A stretch of DNA of 50,198 nt, from positions 1 to 50,198 of the IMG/VR virus record IMGVR_UViG_3300042386_000133. One strand, given 5' to 3'. Source of the DNA: a virus. Below the pieces are notes generated by a model. The model worked only from the letters and a program-made list of their open reading frames with translations. It was not told where the DNA came from and did no database searches. Below, one piece after another: positions 6,678 to 15,221 of this stretch (positions are counted from its first letter, which is position 1; each line of letters starts with the position of its first letter). The translations under genes were made by a program, and so were the position numbers.

Positions 6678-7213
6678 AAGCGATTTTCCTTGATCGTGAT
6701 GGCACGCTCAATGAGCTAGTCCATGGCAGAGATAATCCAAAGCATGTTTGTCCTTGGTATTTCTCAGAGTTTAATTACATTGATGGTGTAGAGGAAGCTA
6801 TTAAAGGTTTAAGATCTCTTGGGTTTTCTCTACACGTTGTAACTAATCAGCCAGACGTTGATGATGGATATACAACCGAAGATACAATGAATGTTATTCA
6901 TCAGTGTCTTAAGAATGATTTAAAGGTTGATACAATTCAGGCAGCAAGAACACGTGGAACTGAAGAGTATAAACCTAATCCTGGTATGTTGAATAAGATC
7001 ATCAAAGAATGGCACGTTACTAAGGAACGTAGCTGGATGATTGGTGATACATGGCGTGACGTTGTTGCTGGCAACCGTGCCGGAGTAAAGACTATATACC
7101 TTGGTGATATATATTCCGCTCCTTCCGAATGGCAACAAATCAAGCCAGACTTTTATGCAAAGAATCTTTTGGAAGCAGTTAACATTATTCAACAGAATGT
7201 AGGTGGCGAATGA
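6671..7213 (+). CDS. gmhB: GmhB-like heptose bisphosphate phosphatase (HAD)
   Basis: 180 residues of the HAD superfamily: FLDRDGTLNE (Asp8 nucleophile and Asp10), VVTNQPDVDDG, KPNPGML and MIGDTWRDVVAG. This is the order of histidinol-phosphatase/GmhB enzymes; GmhB removes the 7-phosphate from heptose 1,7-bisphosphate. The Cys4 zinc loop of many GmhB proteins is not obvious. Starts inside the end of gmhA. Confidence 0.8.
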   Translation: MVKAIFLDRDGTLNELVHGRDNPKHVCPWYFSEFNYIDGVEEAIKGLRSLGFSLHVVTNQPDVDDGYTTEDTMNVIHQCLKNDLKVDTIQAARTRGTEEYKPNPGMLNKIIKEWHVTKERSWMIGDTWRDVVAGNRAGVKTIYLGDIYSAPSEWQQIKPDFYAKNLLEAVNIIQQNVGGE

Positions 7214-7968
7214 TTGAAGTATATGCAGATGGTGCAGACTTTGAAGGTATTATGAAGGCTGCAGAGAATCCAAGAGTTACTGGGTTCACAACCAACCCAA
7301 CCCTAATGCGGCAAGCTGGTATTGATAACTACGAATTGTTCGCTAAGAACACGATTCGTTCTCTTGCTGAGAAACGTCCAGGAACTAATATCTCTCTAGA
7401 AGTATTTGCTGATGATACAGATAACATGTATCTTCAGGCAAAGAAGATTGCTTCATGGGGAACAGAATGTAACTACGACGTATTCGTAAAGATCCCTGTT
7501 ACAAATACAAAGGGCGAAGACAATTACGGTTTGATTCGTTTGCTTAATGAAGAAGGCGTAAAGGTAAATGTTACTGCTGTCTTTACTCCCAAGCAGACGC
7601 AGAATATTCTAGAGAACATTACCAACCCAGATGTTCCTGTTATAATTTCTATCTTTGCTGGTCGTATTGCTGATACTCTACGTGATCCAGTTGTATGGAC
7701 AAAGCAGTGTATCGGCGAAGCAATGGATAAGCCGGAAGAGTTTAATAAGATCAAGTTCCTTTGGGCTTCTTGTCGTGAGATCTATCATCTACATATGGCA
7801 GAGTCTGCTGGTTGTCATATTATTACTATGCTCCACGATCAGATTAAGAAACTGAATCTAGAAGGTAAGGATCTAGAAGAATTTTCTAGAGAAACTGTTC
7901 AAATGTTTTATAATGATGCCCAGGCATCTGGGTATAGGATTGAGGTAGGTTATAATGAAGGGTTTTGA
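7210..7968 (+). CDS. Transaldolase
   Basis: 252 residues. VTGFTTNPTLMRQAG (substrate loop), ISLEVFADD, VFVKIPVTNT with Schiff-base Lys94, NVTAVFTPKQ and ISIFAGRIAD match the transaldolase family. Transaldolase interconverts fructose 6-phosphate plus erythrose 4-phosphate with sedoheptulose 7-phosphate plus glyceraldehyde 3-phosphate, so here it could feed GmhA with sedoheptulose 7-phosphate. Cyanophages carry the related talC, usually linked to the pentose phosphate pathway; the neighbours here argue for heptose supply. Confidence 0.85.
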   Translation: MIEVYADGADFEGIMKAAENPRVTGFTTNPTLMRQAGIDNYELFAKNTIRSLAEKRPGTNISLEVFADDTDNMYLQAKKIASWGTECNYDVFVKIPVTNTKGEDNYGLIRLLNEEGVKVNVTAVFTPKQTQNILENITNPDVPVIISIFAGRIADTLRDPVVWTKQCIGEAMDKPEEFNKIKFLWASCREIYHLHMAESAGCHIITMLHDQIKKLNLEGKDLEEFSRETVQMFYNDAQASGYRIEVGYNEGF

Positions 7969-8959
7969 AGAAAACGAAATTTCTGCTAAGGCTCAGGGTG
8001 GTACTGAGATTGCCAAGCGTAAGCTGGCAGAAATTCTAGATCAAGATTTACTTGAACAGTGTCAGATCATTTGTTCACGTGAAAGAAATCTAGACGAATC
8101 TAAGATTCGAATCTTTTGGTGTCATGATATGCCAGAAGATCCGGAGTCTGCTAAGTTTAGAGACACAGATTGGCGTGATAAGTTTCATAAGTTTGTATTC
8201 ATTTCTAACTGGCAGTTCCAGCGTTACCAGGGAATGCATGGTATTCCTATGGACAGCAAGTGTATAATTCTAGAGTCAGGTATTGAACCAGCGCCAGAAA
8301 CTTGCTTAGAGAAATCATATGATGATAAGATCAGACTAGTATATACTTCTACACCACAACGTGGTCTAGAAATTCTAGTTCCTGTGTTTGAATTTCTAAA
8401 TGAAAATCAGGATGACATTCATCTAGATGTATTCTCTTCATTCAAGATCTATGGTTGGGATGATTACGATAAGCAGTTTGAACCGTTGTATGATCAAATT
8501 CGCAACAACCCAAATATGACGTATCATGGTTTCGTTCCTAATACTGAATTGAAGGAATATCTTAACAAAGCTCATATCTTTGCTTATCCTTCTATTTGGC
8601 CAGAGACTTCTTGTCGTGCTATGCTAGAAGCAATGTCAGCTGGATTGGTTTGCGTTCATCCTAACCTTGGCGCTCTTCCAGAAACTTCTGGTGCTTTGAA
8701 TGTTATGTATCAGTTTGATATGGACAAGAACATGCATGGAAGCATTTTTGCTGGTAATCTTAATGCAGCAATTGAGCTTGTTCGCCAGAAGAAGCAGGAT
8801 AATATGATTAGATTCAACAAGACTTATGTTGACTCTCGTTATAATATTGATTTCATTAAGAGCAAATGGGACTTTATGTTAAGGGATCTAGTTAAGAAAT
8901 ATCCTGACGCAGAGTCAAGAAAGTTCCCAGAAGCAATGTTTACCTACAAGACGAGCTAA
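7955..8959 (+). CDS. GT4-family glycosyltransferase
   Basis: 334 residues. VYTSTPQRGLEILVPVFEFL opens the C-terminal Rossmann domain and PSIWPETSCRAMLEAMSAG with the following ALPET loop is the EX7E-type signature of GT4/GT-B enzymes. N-terminal half has RIFWCHDMPED. It is placed between the transaldolase and the heptose kinase, so a heptose or related sugar donor is likely. The acceptor (host surface glycan, virion protein or DNA) is unknown. Overlaps the transaldolase end by 14 bases. Confidence 0.8.
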   Translation: MKGFEENEISAKAQGGTEIAKRKLAEILDQDLLEQCQIICSRERNLDESKIRIFWCHDMPEDPESAKFRDTDWRDKFHKFVFISNWQFQRYQGMHGIPMDSKCIILESGIEPAPETCLEKSYDDKIRLVYTSTPQRGLEILVPVFEFLNENQDDIHLDVFSSFKIYGWDDYDKQFEPLYDQIRNNPNMTYHGFVPNTELKEYLNKAHIFAYPSIWPETSCRAMLEAMSAGLVCVHPNLGALPETSGALNVMYQFDMDKNMHGSIFAGNLNAAIELVRQKKQDNMIRFNKTYVDSRYNIDFIKSKWDFMLRDLVKKYPDAESRKFPEAMFTYKTS

Positions 8960-8962
8960 ACA

Positions 8963-9952
8963 ATGATTGTTACAAAAACTCCACTACGTGTTTCGTTTTT
9001 TAGTGGCGGTAGCGATATGCCATCCTTCTATGAACAGGAGGATGGCGCCGCCCTTTCTGTTACTATCAATAAGTTCATTTATGTATTTGCGCACAAGGTT
9101 CCGCATATGGGCGTGCGTTGTATGTATGATGATGTTGAAGAACAACATGACATTGAACAAATGCAGCATGCAATTACTCGTGAGACTCTAAAGTATTATA
9201 ACATTACAAAGGAGATTACGGTTGCGTCCATTTCAGATATTGTTTCTAAGGGTTCTGGGCTCGGTAGTTCTTCTGCTTTTACTGTGGGTCTTGTCAAAGC
9301 TCTATCCACTACAAAGTATGATAACAGCACTCGTAAGTATGTAGCAGATATTGCTTGTCAAATCGAAATGGAAAAGTGCGGCTATCCTGTTGGTAAGCAG
9401 GATCAGTATGCTGCAGCGTTTGGTGGCATGAATCTATTTCGTTTCAAAAGAAATGGCGAAGTTGAAATAGAAGAAATGAGACTAACCAACCCGCATGTTA
9501 GTGCTCTCGAAAAGAATCTATTGCTTGTATATTCTGGCCGTGGTAGAGATGCTAATAACATTCTACAGAAGCAACAGAAGGCAATGCTCGATATTGATAA
9601 GTTTAATAAAGTTAAACGGTCAAGAGATAAGGCGTTCGAAGCAGTAGATCTAATTCATAAAGGAAAGATCGACGACTTCGGTAGACTACTTCACGAATCT
9701 TGGTTGGACAAGAAAGGCGTTTGCGAAGAGATTACACAGGACTACTTTGATAAGATCTATGAGACTGCTATGGAGGGCGGAGCTCTCGGCGGTAAACTAC
9801 TAGGCGCTGGTGGTGGAGGATTCTTTATCTTCTACGTTCCGGAAAAAGATCGTGCCTCTGTCGAATGGGGTATCATGAATCTTCATAAAGAATGTCGTAT
9901 CTATGACTTCGAATTCTATGGCTCGGGTTCTCATATGGTCTACCAGAACTAA
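8963..9952 (+). CDS. hddA: GHMP kinase, D-glycero-D-manno-heptose 7-phosphate kinase-like
   Basis: 329 residues with the three GHMP motifs: KTPLRVSFFSGGSDMP (motif 1), GSGLGSSSAFTVG (ATP loop) and KLLGAGGGGFFIFY (motif 3). The opening and the GKQDQYAAAFGG segment are typical of HddA, which phosphorylates heptose 7-phosphate at C1. Together with GmhA, GmhB and the nucleotidyltransferase it completes a heptose-activation route. Confidence 0.8.
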   Translation: MIVTKTPLRVSFFSGGSDMPSFYEQEDGAALSVTINKFIYVFAHKVPHMGVRCMYDDVEEQHDIEQMQHAITRETLKYYNITKEITVASISDIVSKGSGLGSSSAFTVGLVKALSTTKYDNSTRKYVADIACQIEMEKCGYPVGKQDQYAAAFGGMNLFRFKRNGEVEIEEMRLTNPHVSALEKNLLLVYSGRGRDANNILQKQQKAMLDIDKFNKVKRSRDKAFEAVDLIHKGKIDDFGRLLHESWLDKKGVCEEITQDYFDKIYETAMEGGALGGKLLGAGGGGFFIFYVPEKDRASVEWGIMNLHKECRIYDFEFYGSGSHMVYQN

Positions 9953-9958
9953 ATACTA

Positions 9959-9987
9959 TTGACTTTTTTGAAATTATAAGGTAATAT
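9959..9987 (+). promoter_or_regulatory. Early sigma70-like promoter
   Basis: TTGACT, 17-base spacer, TAATAT, in the 41-base gap before the gene at 9994. It would drive the RNase H-PhoH unit. Confidence 0.65.
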
Positions 9988-9993
9988 AATAAT

Positions 9994-10383
9994 ATGAGTT
10001 CTAATAATATCGTGAGTTTTCCCAAAGGGAAAACAGCAAATAGAGACATTACTATCGAAGATATCCAGCACAATATGGATATGATGAGGCATTATCATAT
10101 CCAAGAAACAATCCAAAACCTTGTTCCAATGATTTTTAATCAGTTAGATATCGCTGGTTTTGGATTGATCGAAGATGATGTTGATCTAGATGTTAAGGAT
10201 GGCGCATTAATAGTCGAAGCATTACGTTCGTTGATGTTAAAGCACTATGACATGCATCATCCTTTTCAGCAGGTAGCAGAAGCAATCTTTATTCCGCACC
10301 CAAAAGAAGAAGGGGCGTTTAAGATTGTTGATAAGTTGGAATTAGAACTAGATCCAATTGGCGAAACCGAAGAAACCGAATAG
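9994..10383 (+). CDS. Conserved hypothetical protein, acidic
   Basis: 129 residues; helical N-terminal part with IEDIQHNMDMMRHYHIQETI and an acidic C-terminal end (GETEETE). No recognised domain. It leads an operon with RNase H and other replication-linked genes, so an accessory role in nucleic acid metabolism is possible. Confidence 0.6.
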   Translation: MSSNNIVSFPKGKTANRDITIEDIQHNMDMMRHYHIQETIQNLVPMIFNQLDIAGFGLIEDDVDLDVKDGALIVEALRSLMLKHYDMHHPFQQVAEAIFIPHPKEEGAFKIVDKLELELDPIGETEETE

Positions 10384-10391
10384 GTGAAATT

Positions 10392-11249
10392 GTGATTATT
10401 GTTGACTTGAATCAGGTCATGTTGTCTAATCTTCTCATGCAACTTGGCAACCATACCAATGCACAGCTTGAAGAAAATATGGTTCGCCATATGATCCTAA
10501 ACTCTCTCCGTTCATATAAAGTAAAGTTCGGAGATGAATTTGGCGAAATGATTATTGCCTGTGATAATACTAATTACTGGCGTAAACAAATCTTCCCTTA
10601 TTATAAAGCCAACCGTAAGAAGAATCTTGAATCTTCTGAATTGGATTGGAAAGCACTGTTCGAATGTCTTAATAAGATTCGTGCAGAACTCAAAGAGTAT
10701 TTTCCCTACCGAGTTATCGACGTTGAGTCAGCAGAAGCTGATGATGTTATTTCTACGCTTGTCTCTAAGTTCGGCTCAGAACTAAATACTGGTGAGAAAA
10801 TCCTAATTCTATCAGGCGATAAAGATTTCATTCAGTTGCACGTATATTCTAACGTAAAACAGTATGATCCCACCCGTAAGAAATGGGTCTCGCACGAAGA
10901 TCCGGAAAGATATCTTCACGAACATATCCTAAAGGGAGATGCTGGCGATGGCGTTCCTAATGTTCTTTCTCCTGATAATGTTTTTGTTGTGGGTGATCGC
11001 CAAAGACCCCTAACAGCAAAGAAGATGGAAAAGATTATGGGCACTGATCTGGAAGAAATGGATACAATTACTGCCCGTAACTATTCTCGTAACGCACGGT
11101 TGATTGATCTTAGTTTCACGCCAGATACTATTCGTGAAAAGGTTATGGAACAATTCGATTCACAAACAAACCGTGATCGTAGCAAACTACTTAATTACTT
11201 TATAGCAAACAAACTCAAAAACCTTACTGATCATTTGAGTGAATTTTAG
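10392..11249 (+). CDS. rnh: RNase H (T4 Rnh-like 5'-nuclease)
   Basis: 285 residues of the FEN-1/5'-3' exonuclease family: N-terminal MIIVDLNQ with a metal-binding Asp, ESAEADDVISTL, LSGDKDFIQL and the GDAGDGVPNV helix-hairpin-helix entry. T4 RNase H removes RNA primers from lagging strands. Start is GTG at 10392 with AGGTGA upstream; no ATG fits. Confidence 0.88.
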   Translation: MIIVDLNQVMLSNLLMQLGNHTNAQLEENMVRHMILNSLRSYKVKFGDEFGEMIIACDNTNYWRKQIFPYYKANRKKNLESSELDWKALFECLNKIRAELKEYFPYRVIDVESAEADDVISTLVSKFGSELNTGEKILILSGDKDFIQLHVYSNVKQYDPTRKKWVSHEDPERYLHEHILKGDAGDGVPNVLSPDNVFVVGDRQRPLTAKKMEKIMGTDLEEMDTITARNYSRNARLIDLSFTPDTIREKVMEQFDSQTNRDRSKLLNYFIANKLKNLTDHLSEF

Positions 11250-11258
11250 GAGATAATA

Positions 11259-11678
11259 ATGGCTGTCCTTGGAATGTATGAATTTCTGCTCAAGGTTTCA
11301 AAACTAAAAAAGACGCAAGAAAAGGTAGACAATCTAGCTGGTAATGATACCTTTGCTCTAAGAACTATTCTTCAGGGTGTGTTTGATCCAACTGTTAAGT
11401 TTGCCCTACCAGAAGGCGAACCACCATACAGACCAAATGAAATTGTAGATCAACAGCACATTCTACATAGAGAAGCTGACAAGATTAGATATTTCGTCGA
11501 AGGATTTTATCCTAATCTCAATCAATCAAAACGAGAAATGATGTTCGTTGAGTTTCTTGAGAGATTAGATCCAGACGATGCCAAACTTATCTTAGCAATG
11601 AAAGATAAGAAGATGCCATTCCCAGGCATTACTATTCAACACGTTAAAGAAGCACTACCAGGGTTAATTCAAGAATGA
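11259..11678 (+). CDS. Conserved T4-like phage hypothetical protein
   Basis: 139 residues, mainly helical; MGMYEFLLKVSKLKKTQEKV-type N terminus and an ending KKMPFPGITIQHVKEALPGLI resemble a family (DUF6433, recalled from memory) widespread in T4-like phages, unknown function. AGGAGATAATA precedes the ATG. Confidence 0.65.
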   Translation: MAVLGMYEFLLKVSKLKKTQEKVDNLAGNDTFALRTILQGVFDPTVKFALPEGEPPYRPNEIVDQQHILHREADKIRYFVEGFYPNLNQSKREMMFVEFLERLDPDDAKLILAMKDKKMPFPGITIQHVKEALPGLIQE

Positions 11679-11878
11679 GTAAGTCAGCACTAAAGAAGTT
11701 TAAGAAGAACGATTATTCAGATCACGAAGAATTTCACGATGATCCTCGCGAACGTGAGAACAAGCGTAAGGCCAAACGGGTTGAACGTGCCTTGCGCACA
11801 AAGGATATCTCTGCTTTACTAGAAGATGAAGAGCAAGATATTTCTGATGATATTATTGATAACAATTGGAAATATTAA
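11675..11878 (+). CDS. Small charged hypothetical protein
   Basis: 67 residues, strongly charged: basic RENKRKAKRVERALR middle and acidic EDEEQDISDD end. Starts within the last codons of the previous gene (ATGA overlap). Similar small charged proteins occur at this place in T4-like phages, function unknown. Confidence 0.6.
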   Translation: MSKSALKKFKKNDYSDHEEFHDDPRERENKRKAKRVERALRTKDISALLEDEEQDISDDIIDNNWKY

Positions 11879-12066
11879 TGCCTATCTATAAGCTACGTAA
11901 TACACAGACTGGCGAAGAGTGGGAAGAACTAATGTCTATCTCCGAGATGGAACAGAAGATCGAAGAACATCCTCACGTTGAGCTACTTATTAACGGAGCG
12001 CCCATGGTCACTGGCACCATGGGCAAGAATTCCTACATGGGAAAGAGCAAAGATGCCAACGTATAA
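11878..12066 (+). CDS. Small FmdB-like protein, paralogue 1
   Basis: 62 residues beginning MPIYKLRNTQTGEEWEELMS, which resembles the first strand pair of FmdB-type proteins but without their Cys pairs. The next gene is a tandem paralogue (same opening, same VELLINGAPM/VTQLVNGAPM core). Function unknown. Confidence 0.6.
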   Translation: MPIYKLRNTQTGEEWEELMSISEMEQKIEEHPHVELLINGAPMVTGTMGKNSYMGKSKDANV

Positions 12067-12295
12067 GTTCTTAAACAATGAAACTGGCGAAGAGTATGAA
12101 GACTTCATGAGCATCTCTGCTCTTGAAGTTTATCTTGAAGAAAACCCACATGTAACTCAACTCGTAAATGGCGCTCCTATGATCCATTCTGGCAGAGGCA
12201 TGGCTAAACCTGACCAGGGTTTCCGTGATCTGTTAAAGCATATCAAGAAGGGAAATAATAAAGGTATTACGAGGAGCACTATCAACACATTCTAA
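12053..12295 (+). CDS. Small FmdB-like protein, paralogue 2
   Basis: 80 residues beginning MPTYKFLNNETGEEYEDFMS, about half identical to paralogue 1 over its first 45 residues, with a basic C-terminal extension (KHIKKGNNKGITRST). ATG 12053 overlaps paralogue 1 by 14 bases. No Cys residues, so it cannot be a zinc ribbon. Confidence 0.6.
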   Translation: MPTYKFLNNETGEEYEDFMSISALEVYLEENPHVTQLVNGAPMIHSGRGMAKPDQGFRDLLKHIKKGNNKGITRSTINTF

Positions 12296-12303
12296 GGGGT
12301 AAA

Positions 12304-13065
12304 ATGGAAGAAGAAACAAGAACACGTCGTTTGACTCGTAAAGAAAAAAGACTTCTTCGTCAACAAGGTAAAGAACCAAAGGAAAATTACCAAGAGAAAA
12401 TAAACTTTAATCTAAAGCATTTCCATCCTCTCACAGAGAATCAGAAACTAGCATTTGATTCTTTTGACGATGACAAAAATCTAATGCTTCATGGTATTGC
12501 TGGTACAGGTAAATCCTTTATGGCATTGTATCTTTCTTTGAAACAGATCCTTGCTGATCCTGAATGTGTTTATAAGAAAGTTGTTATTGTAAGATCAGTA
12601 GTTCCTACCAGAGATATGGGATTCCTTCCTGGTAGCGACAGAGAAAAGACTAAAGTATACGAAGCGCCTTATTATGCCATTTGTACCGAGTTGTTTGGCA
12701 GAGGCGATGCGTATGAGTATCTAAAGAAGAGAAACGTTGTTGAGTTTATCTCTACTTCTTTTATCAGAGGTATTACACTTAACGATTGTATTGTTATTGT
12801 TGATGAAATGCAGAACGCTACTCTTCACGAGTTGGATTCTGTTATTACTCGTATTGGTCACAACTGTAAGGTAGTATTCTGCGGAGACTTCAGACAGTCA
12901 GACTTTACAAGAGAGCATGAGAAGAGCGGTCTAACAGATTTTATGAGAGTGGTCCGTAGTATGAAATCTTTTGACCTAATCGAATTCGAAGCAAAAGATA
13001 TTGTAAGATCTGCTCTCGTTAAAGAATACATTATCCTTAAAGATAAGATGAGGATCATAACATGA
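12304..13065 (+). CDS. phoH: PhoH-like ATPase
   Basis: 253 residues: LTENQKLAF, Walker A GIAGTGKSFMA, VVIVRSVVPTRDMGFLPG, Walker B IVIVDEMQNAT and CGDFRQSD follow PhoH exactly. PhoH proteins are common in T4-like phages of marine and soil bacteria; they bind ATP and are linked to RNA metabolism, with no settled role in phages. The basic N-terminal 35 residues are an extension. Confidence 0.9.
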   Translation: MEEETRTRRLTRKEKRLLRQQGKEPKENYQEKINFNLKHFHPLTENQKLAFDSFDDDKNLMLHGIAGTGKSFMALYLSLKQILADPECVYKKVVIVRSVVPTRDMGFLPGSDREKTKVYEAPYYAICTELFGRGDAYEYLKKRNVVEFISTSFIRGITLNDCIVIVDEMQNATLHELDSVITRIGHNCKVVFCGDFRQSDFTREHEKSGLTDFMRVVRSMKSFDLIEFEAKDIVRSALVKEYIILKDKMRIIT

Positions 13066-13772
13066 CAGAAGCAAAAGATATAATACGAGCCTGGGATTAT
13101 TGGCCAGCGCCACCGTTAGGTAGAATTGCTAAGTTCCATTACGTTGATGCTGATGCAGAACCAGATACAAACATACCTGCCAAGATGCCAGATATACATT
13201 CGTGGTTTGTTTGGGACGAAGATTCTCAATCTATATTATATGTTGATTACGACAAAGATATGAAGTGGAAAGACACTTGGTATCTACGTTACAAGTTAAA
13301 CTATGGTATCGCTGAATGGCGAGATGATAATATTATCGAGAAAGAAAGTATCTCTACCAAAATTTTTGGAAACAGAAATAAAATTGTTTTCCAAGACAAG
13401 AAGCCTATTTGGTGGGGCGACTACTGTGAGATTGGTAAGAAGTATGAGAACAATCCTAAGTCAGACTTCTTTGCTTGTTCTCCGCCACAATTACTAAATG
13501 GCACTCAATCTTTTGTTTATGAAAGAAAGATTGATAAGTGGACTAATATATTCGGAGTTACATATAAGGATGTTGTTACATTAGTGTATCAACAGGCATG
13601 GGGTAGCAAAATTGGTGGAGCTAGATATTGGATGGCAAGAGGCATTGGCCCAGTAGCTGTTCAATGGATATCAACAGTTAAAGAAGCGTCCGGCAATAAG
13701 ATATATATAACTAATAGAATGGATGCGAAATATACAATGGAAAACGGATTTGCGAAAGATATTCAAAAATAA
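13062..13772 (+). CDS. Hypothetical protein (Trp/Tyr-rich)
   Basis: 236 residues, rich in aromatic residues (many W and Y), start overlaps the PhoH stop by 4 bases (ATGA). No signal peptide or recognised domain. It ends 50 bases inside the following nuclease gene. Position suggests early or middle expression. Confidence 0.6.
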   Translation: MTEAKDIIRAWDYWPAPPLGRIAKFHYVDADAEPDTNIPAKMPDIHSWFVWDEDSQSILYVDYDKDMKWKDTWYLRYKLNYGIAEWRDDNIIEKESISTKIFGNRNKIVFQDKKPIWWGDYCEIGKKYENNPKSDFFACSPPQLLNGTQSFVYERKIDKWTNIFGVTYKDVVTLVYQQAWGSKIGGARYWMARGIGPVAVQWISTVKEASGNKIYITNRMDAKYTMENGFAKDIQK

Positions 13773-14403
13773 TTTAGTACCAGAAGTAGCAATTGATACT
13801 CAAACTATTGATGGTAAAAGATACTATGTGTTACCGAGCGGAGAAAAGTTTCGCTCGGTAACAACCGTATTAGACAGGGCGATGGACAAGACAGCTCTAA
13901 ACGAATGGAGAAAACGTGTCGGTCACGAAGAAGCTCAGAAGATTACTGTTCAGGCTGCTCGCCGTGGAACCGCCGTACATTCCATCGCAGAGCGTTATGT
14001 CCTCAATGAAGAGAACCATCTTCGGGGTGCTATGCCTTCTGGAATTGATGCTTTCAAAGGTATTCAATCGCTCTTAGACAAACACGTTGATAACATTCTC
14101 GGCGTAGAGTTGCCCTTATATTCTGTTGCTCTTAGAACTGCTGGTCGTTGTGATCTTATTGCAGAGTTTAACGGAACACCTTCTATCATTGATTTCAAAA
14201 CAAGTCGTAAGCTAAAGAAAGAAGAATGGATTGAATCCTACTTCTTACAAGCAACAACGTATTCTCTGATGTTCGAACGTATGTATAAGATACATGTTCC
14301 CCAGATCGCAATACTAATAGCTGTGGACAACGAGCAGCCACAGCTATTCTTAAAGGATCGTGGAGATTATGTTAATAGAGTGTTAGAGATATTTACAAAA
14401 TAA
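13723..14403 (+). CDS. PD-(D/E)XK (RecB/Cas4-like) exonuclease
   Basis: 226 residues. RRGTAVHSIAERYV is the HxxxE helix, TAGRCDLIAEFNGTPSIIDFKTS gives the GxxD ... hxDhK catalytic core, and YFLQATTYSLMFE is the QxxxY helix, all diagnostic of RecB-family exonucleases such as Cas4 and MGME1-like phage nucleases. A role in DNA processing or host DNA degradation is likely. It overlaps the previous gene by 50 bases and ends tail-to-tail with the leftward gene at 14393. Confidence 0.85.
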   Translation: MRNIQWKTDLRKIFKNNLVPEVAIDTQTIDGKRYYVLPSGEKFRSVTTVLDRAMDKTALNEWRKRVGHEEAQKITVQAARRGTAVHSIAERYVLNEENHLRGAMPSGIDAFKGIQSLLDKHVDNILGVELPLYSVALRTAGRCDLIAEFNGTPSIIDFKTSRKLKKEEWIESYFLQATTYSLMFERMYKIHVPQIAILIAVDNEQPQLFLKDRGDYVNRVLEIFTK

Positions 14404-14707
14404 AAGCGATAATAACGCCTATAATAACTACTGCCCAGAATAAATCTGAAAGACTGCCTTTAGGTTTTCTGCCTCTTTTTTGACGAAACCCACCAGTAGT
14501 TTTGCTAGTTACATACCATGAATTTGGCCCAACCTTTTGAGATTGAGTCACACGTGTTCTGCCTGTTTTCTGATTGGTTGAATATGTTATACGGGAACCT
14601 TTATTCCCATACGATGTAGAATTGGTTATACCTCTTTTGCCACCCCATGAAGTTGTGGTTCTAACAGGACCAGTTTTCTTTGTGATTCTAGTTCTTACAT
14701 TTCCCAT
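14393..14707 (-). CDS. Basic low-complexity protein with C-terminal membrane anchor
   Basis: 104 residues, Thr/Ser/Arg/Lys-rich, then FWAVVIIGVIIAFIL as a single C-terminal membrane segment. The late promoter TATAAATA ends only 5 bases before the ATG, so a late transcript would start at or near the A of the ATG: an apparent leaderless mRNA. No ribosome site is visible upstream. Function unknown; a late membrane or virion-associated role is possible. Confidence 0.55.
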   Translation of the reverse strand: MGNVRTRITKKTGPVRTTTSWGGKRGITNSTSYGNKGSRITYSTNQKTGRTRVTQSQKVGPNSWYVTSKTTGGFRQKRGRKPKGSLSDLFWAVVIIGVIIAFIL

Positions 14708-14712
14708 ACGCC

Positions 14713-14720
14713 TATTTATA
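14713..14720 (-). promoter_or_regulatory. T4-type late promoter
   Basis: Exact TATAAATA on the minus strand, flanked by CC and GG, 5 bases before the ATG of the gene at 14393-14707. Confidence 0.7.
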
Positions 14721-15129
14721 GGTGACAGAAACCAATCAAACCTTCTTGATCGGTAGAGTATACAGTTCTTTTAATACCGAAATGTTCTATAGCTTTCTGA
14801 CATCCACAACAAGGTTCTGCCATTCCAGTAACCCAATTAGCGTCTCCCTTATTCATCTTTTTAACACGATGAACATACAGAGTTGCATCTTTTAGATCCT
14901 CTTCGTCGACGACCTTCAATGCTTTAATAATACAATCTACCTCTGCATGTTTAAAGATCGCATCGGTGTTCTTTGCGAACCTTTTCTGCAGAGGATGGGA
15001 TTTGTCTGAATTGAAACCGACAGAGATAATCTCGTTACGAATAACGAGACACGCTGCCAGTTTCATTTTCATGTTATTGGAGGTAGCTAGTCTACGGACA
15101 AAGTCCATATATTTTTTATCACGAGACAT
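14716..15129 (-). CDS. Deoxycytidylate deaminase-like protein
   Basis: 137 residues from ATG 15129; the longer open frame upstream runs into the tRNA-Gly gene and is not coding. FKHAEVDCIIKAL supplies the zinc-binding His and catalytic Glu, and EPCCGCQKAI the two Cys ligands of the cytidine/dCMP deaminase fold. dCMP deaminases produce dUMP for thymidylate synthesis; T4 gene cd is the model. It is more divergent than typical cd proteins, so another deaminase substrate is possible. Confidence 0.75.
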   Translation of the reverse strand: MSRDKKYMDFVRRLATSNNMKMKLAACLVIRNEIISVGFNSDKSHPLQKRFAKNTDAIFKHAEVDCIIKALKVVDEEDLKDATLYVHRVKKMNKGDANWVTGMAEPCCGCQKAIEHFGIKRTVYSTDQEGLIGFCHL

Positions 15130-15145
15130 TACATACCATAAGAAT

Positions 15146-15220
15146 TGGAGCGGGCGACCAGATTCGAACTGGCGACGAACAGCTTGGAAGGCTGACACTC
15201 TACCCCTGAGTTACACCCGC
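15146..15220 (-). tRNA. tRNA-Gly (TCC)
   Basis: Acceptor GCGGGTG, anticodon loop CTTCCAA, T arm with TTCGAAT, encoded CCA. Confidence 0.92.
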
Positions 15221-15221
15221 A

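Noticed and set aside
14716-15198. Longer start of the dCMP deaminase-like gene at 15198
   Set aside because: The extra residues would be encoded by the tRNA-Gly gene; ATG 15129 is used instead.
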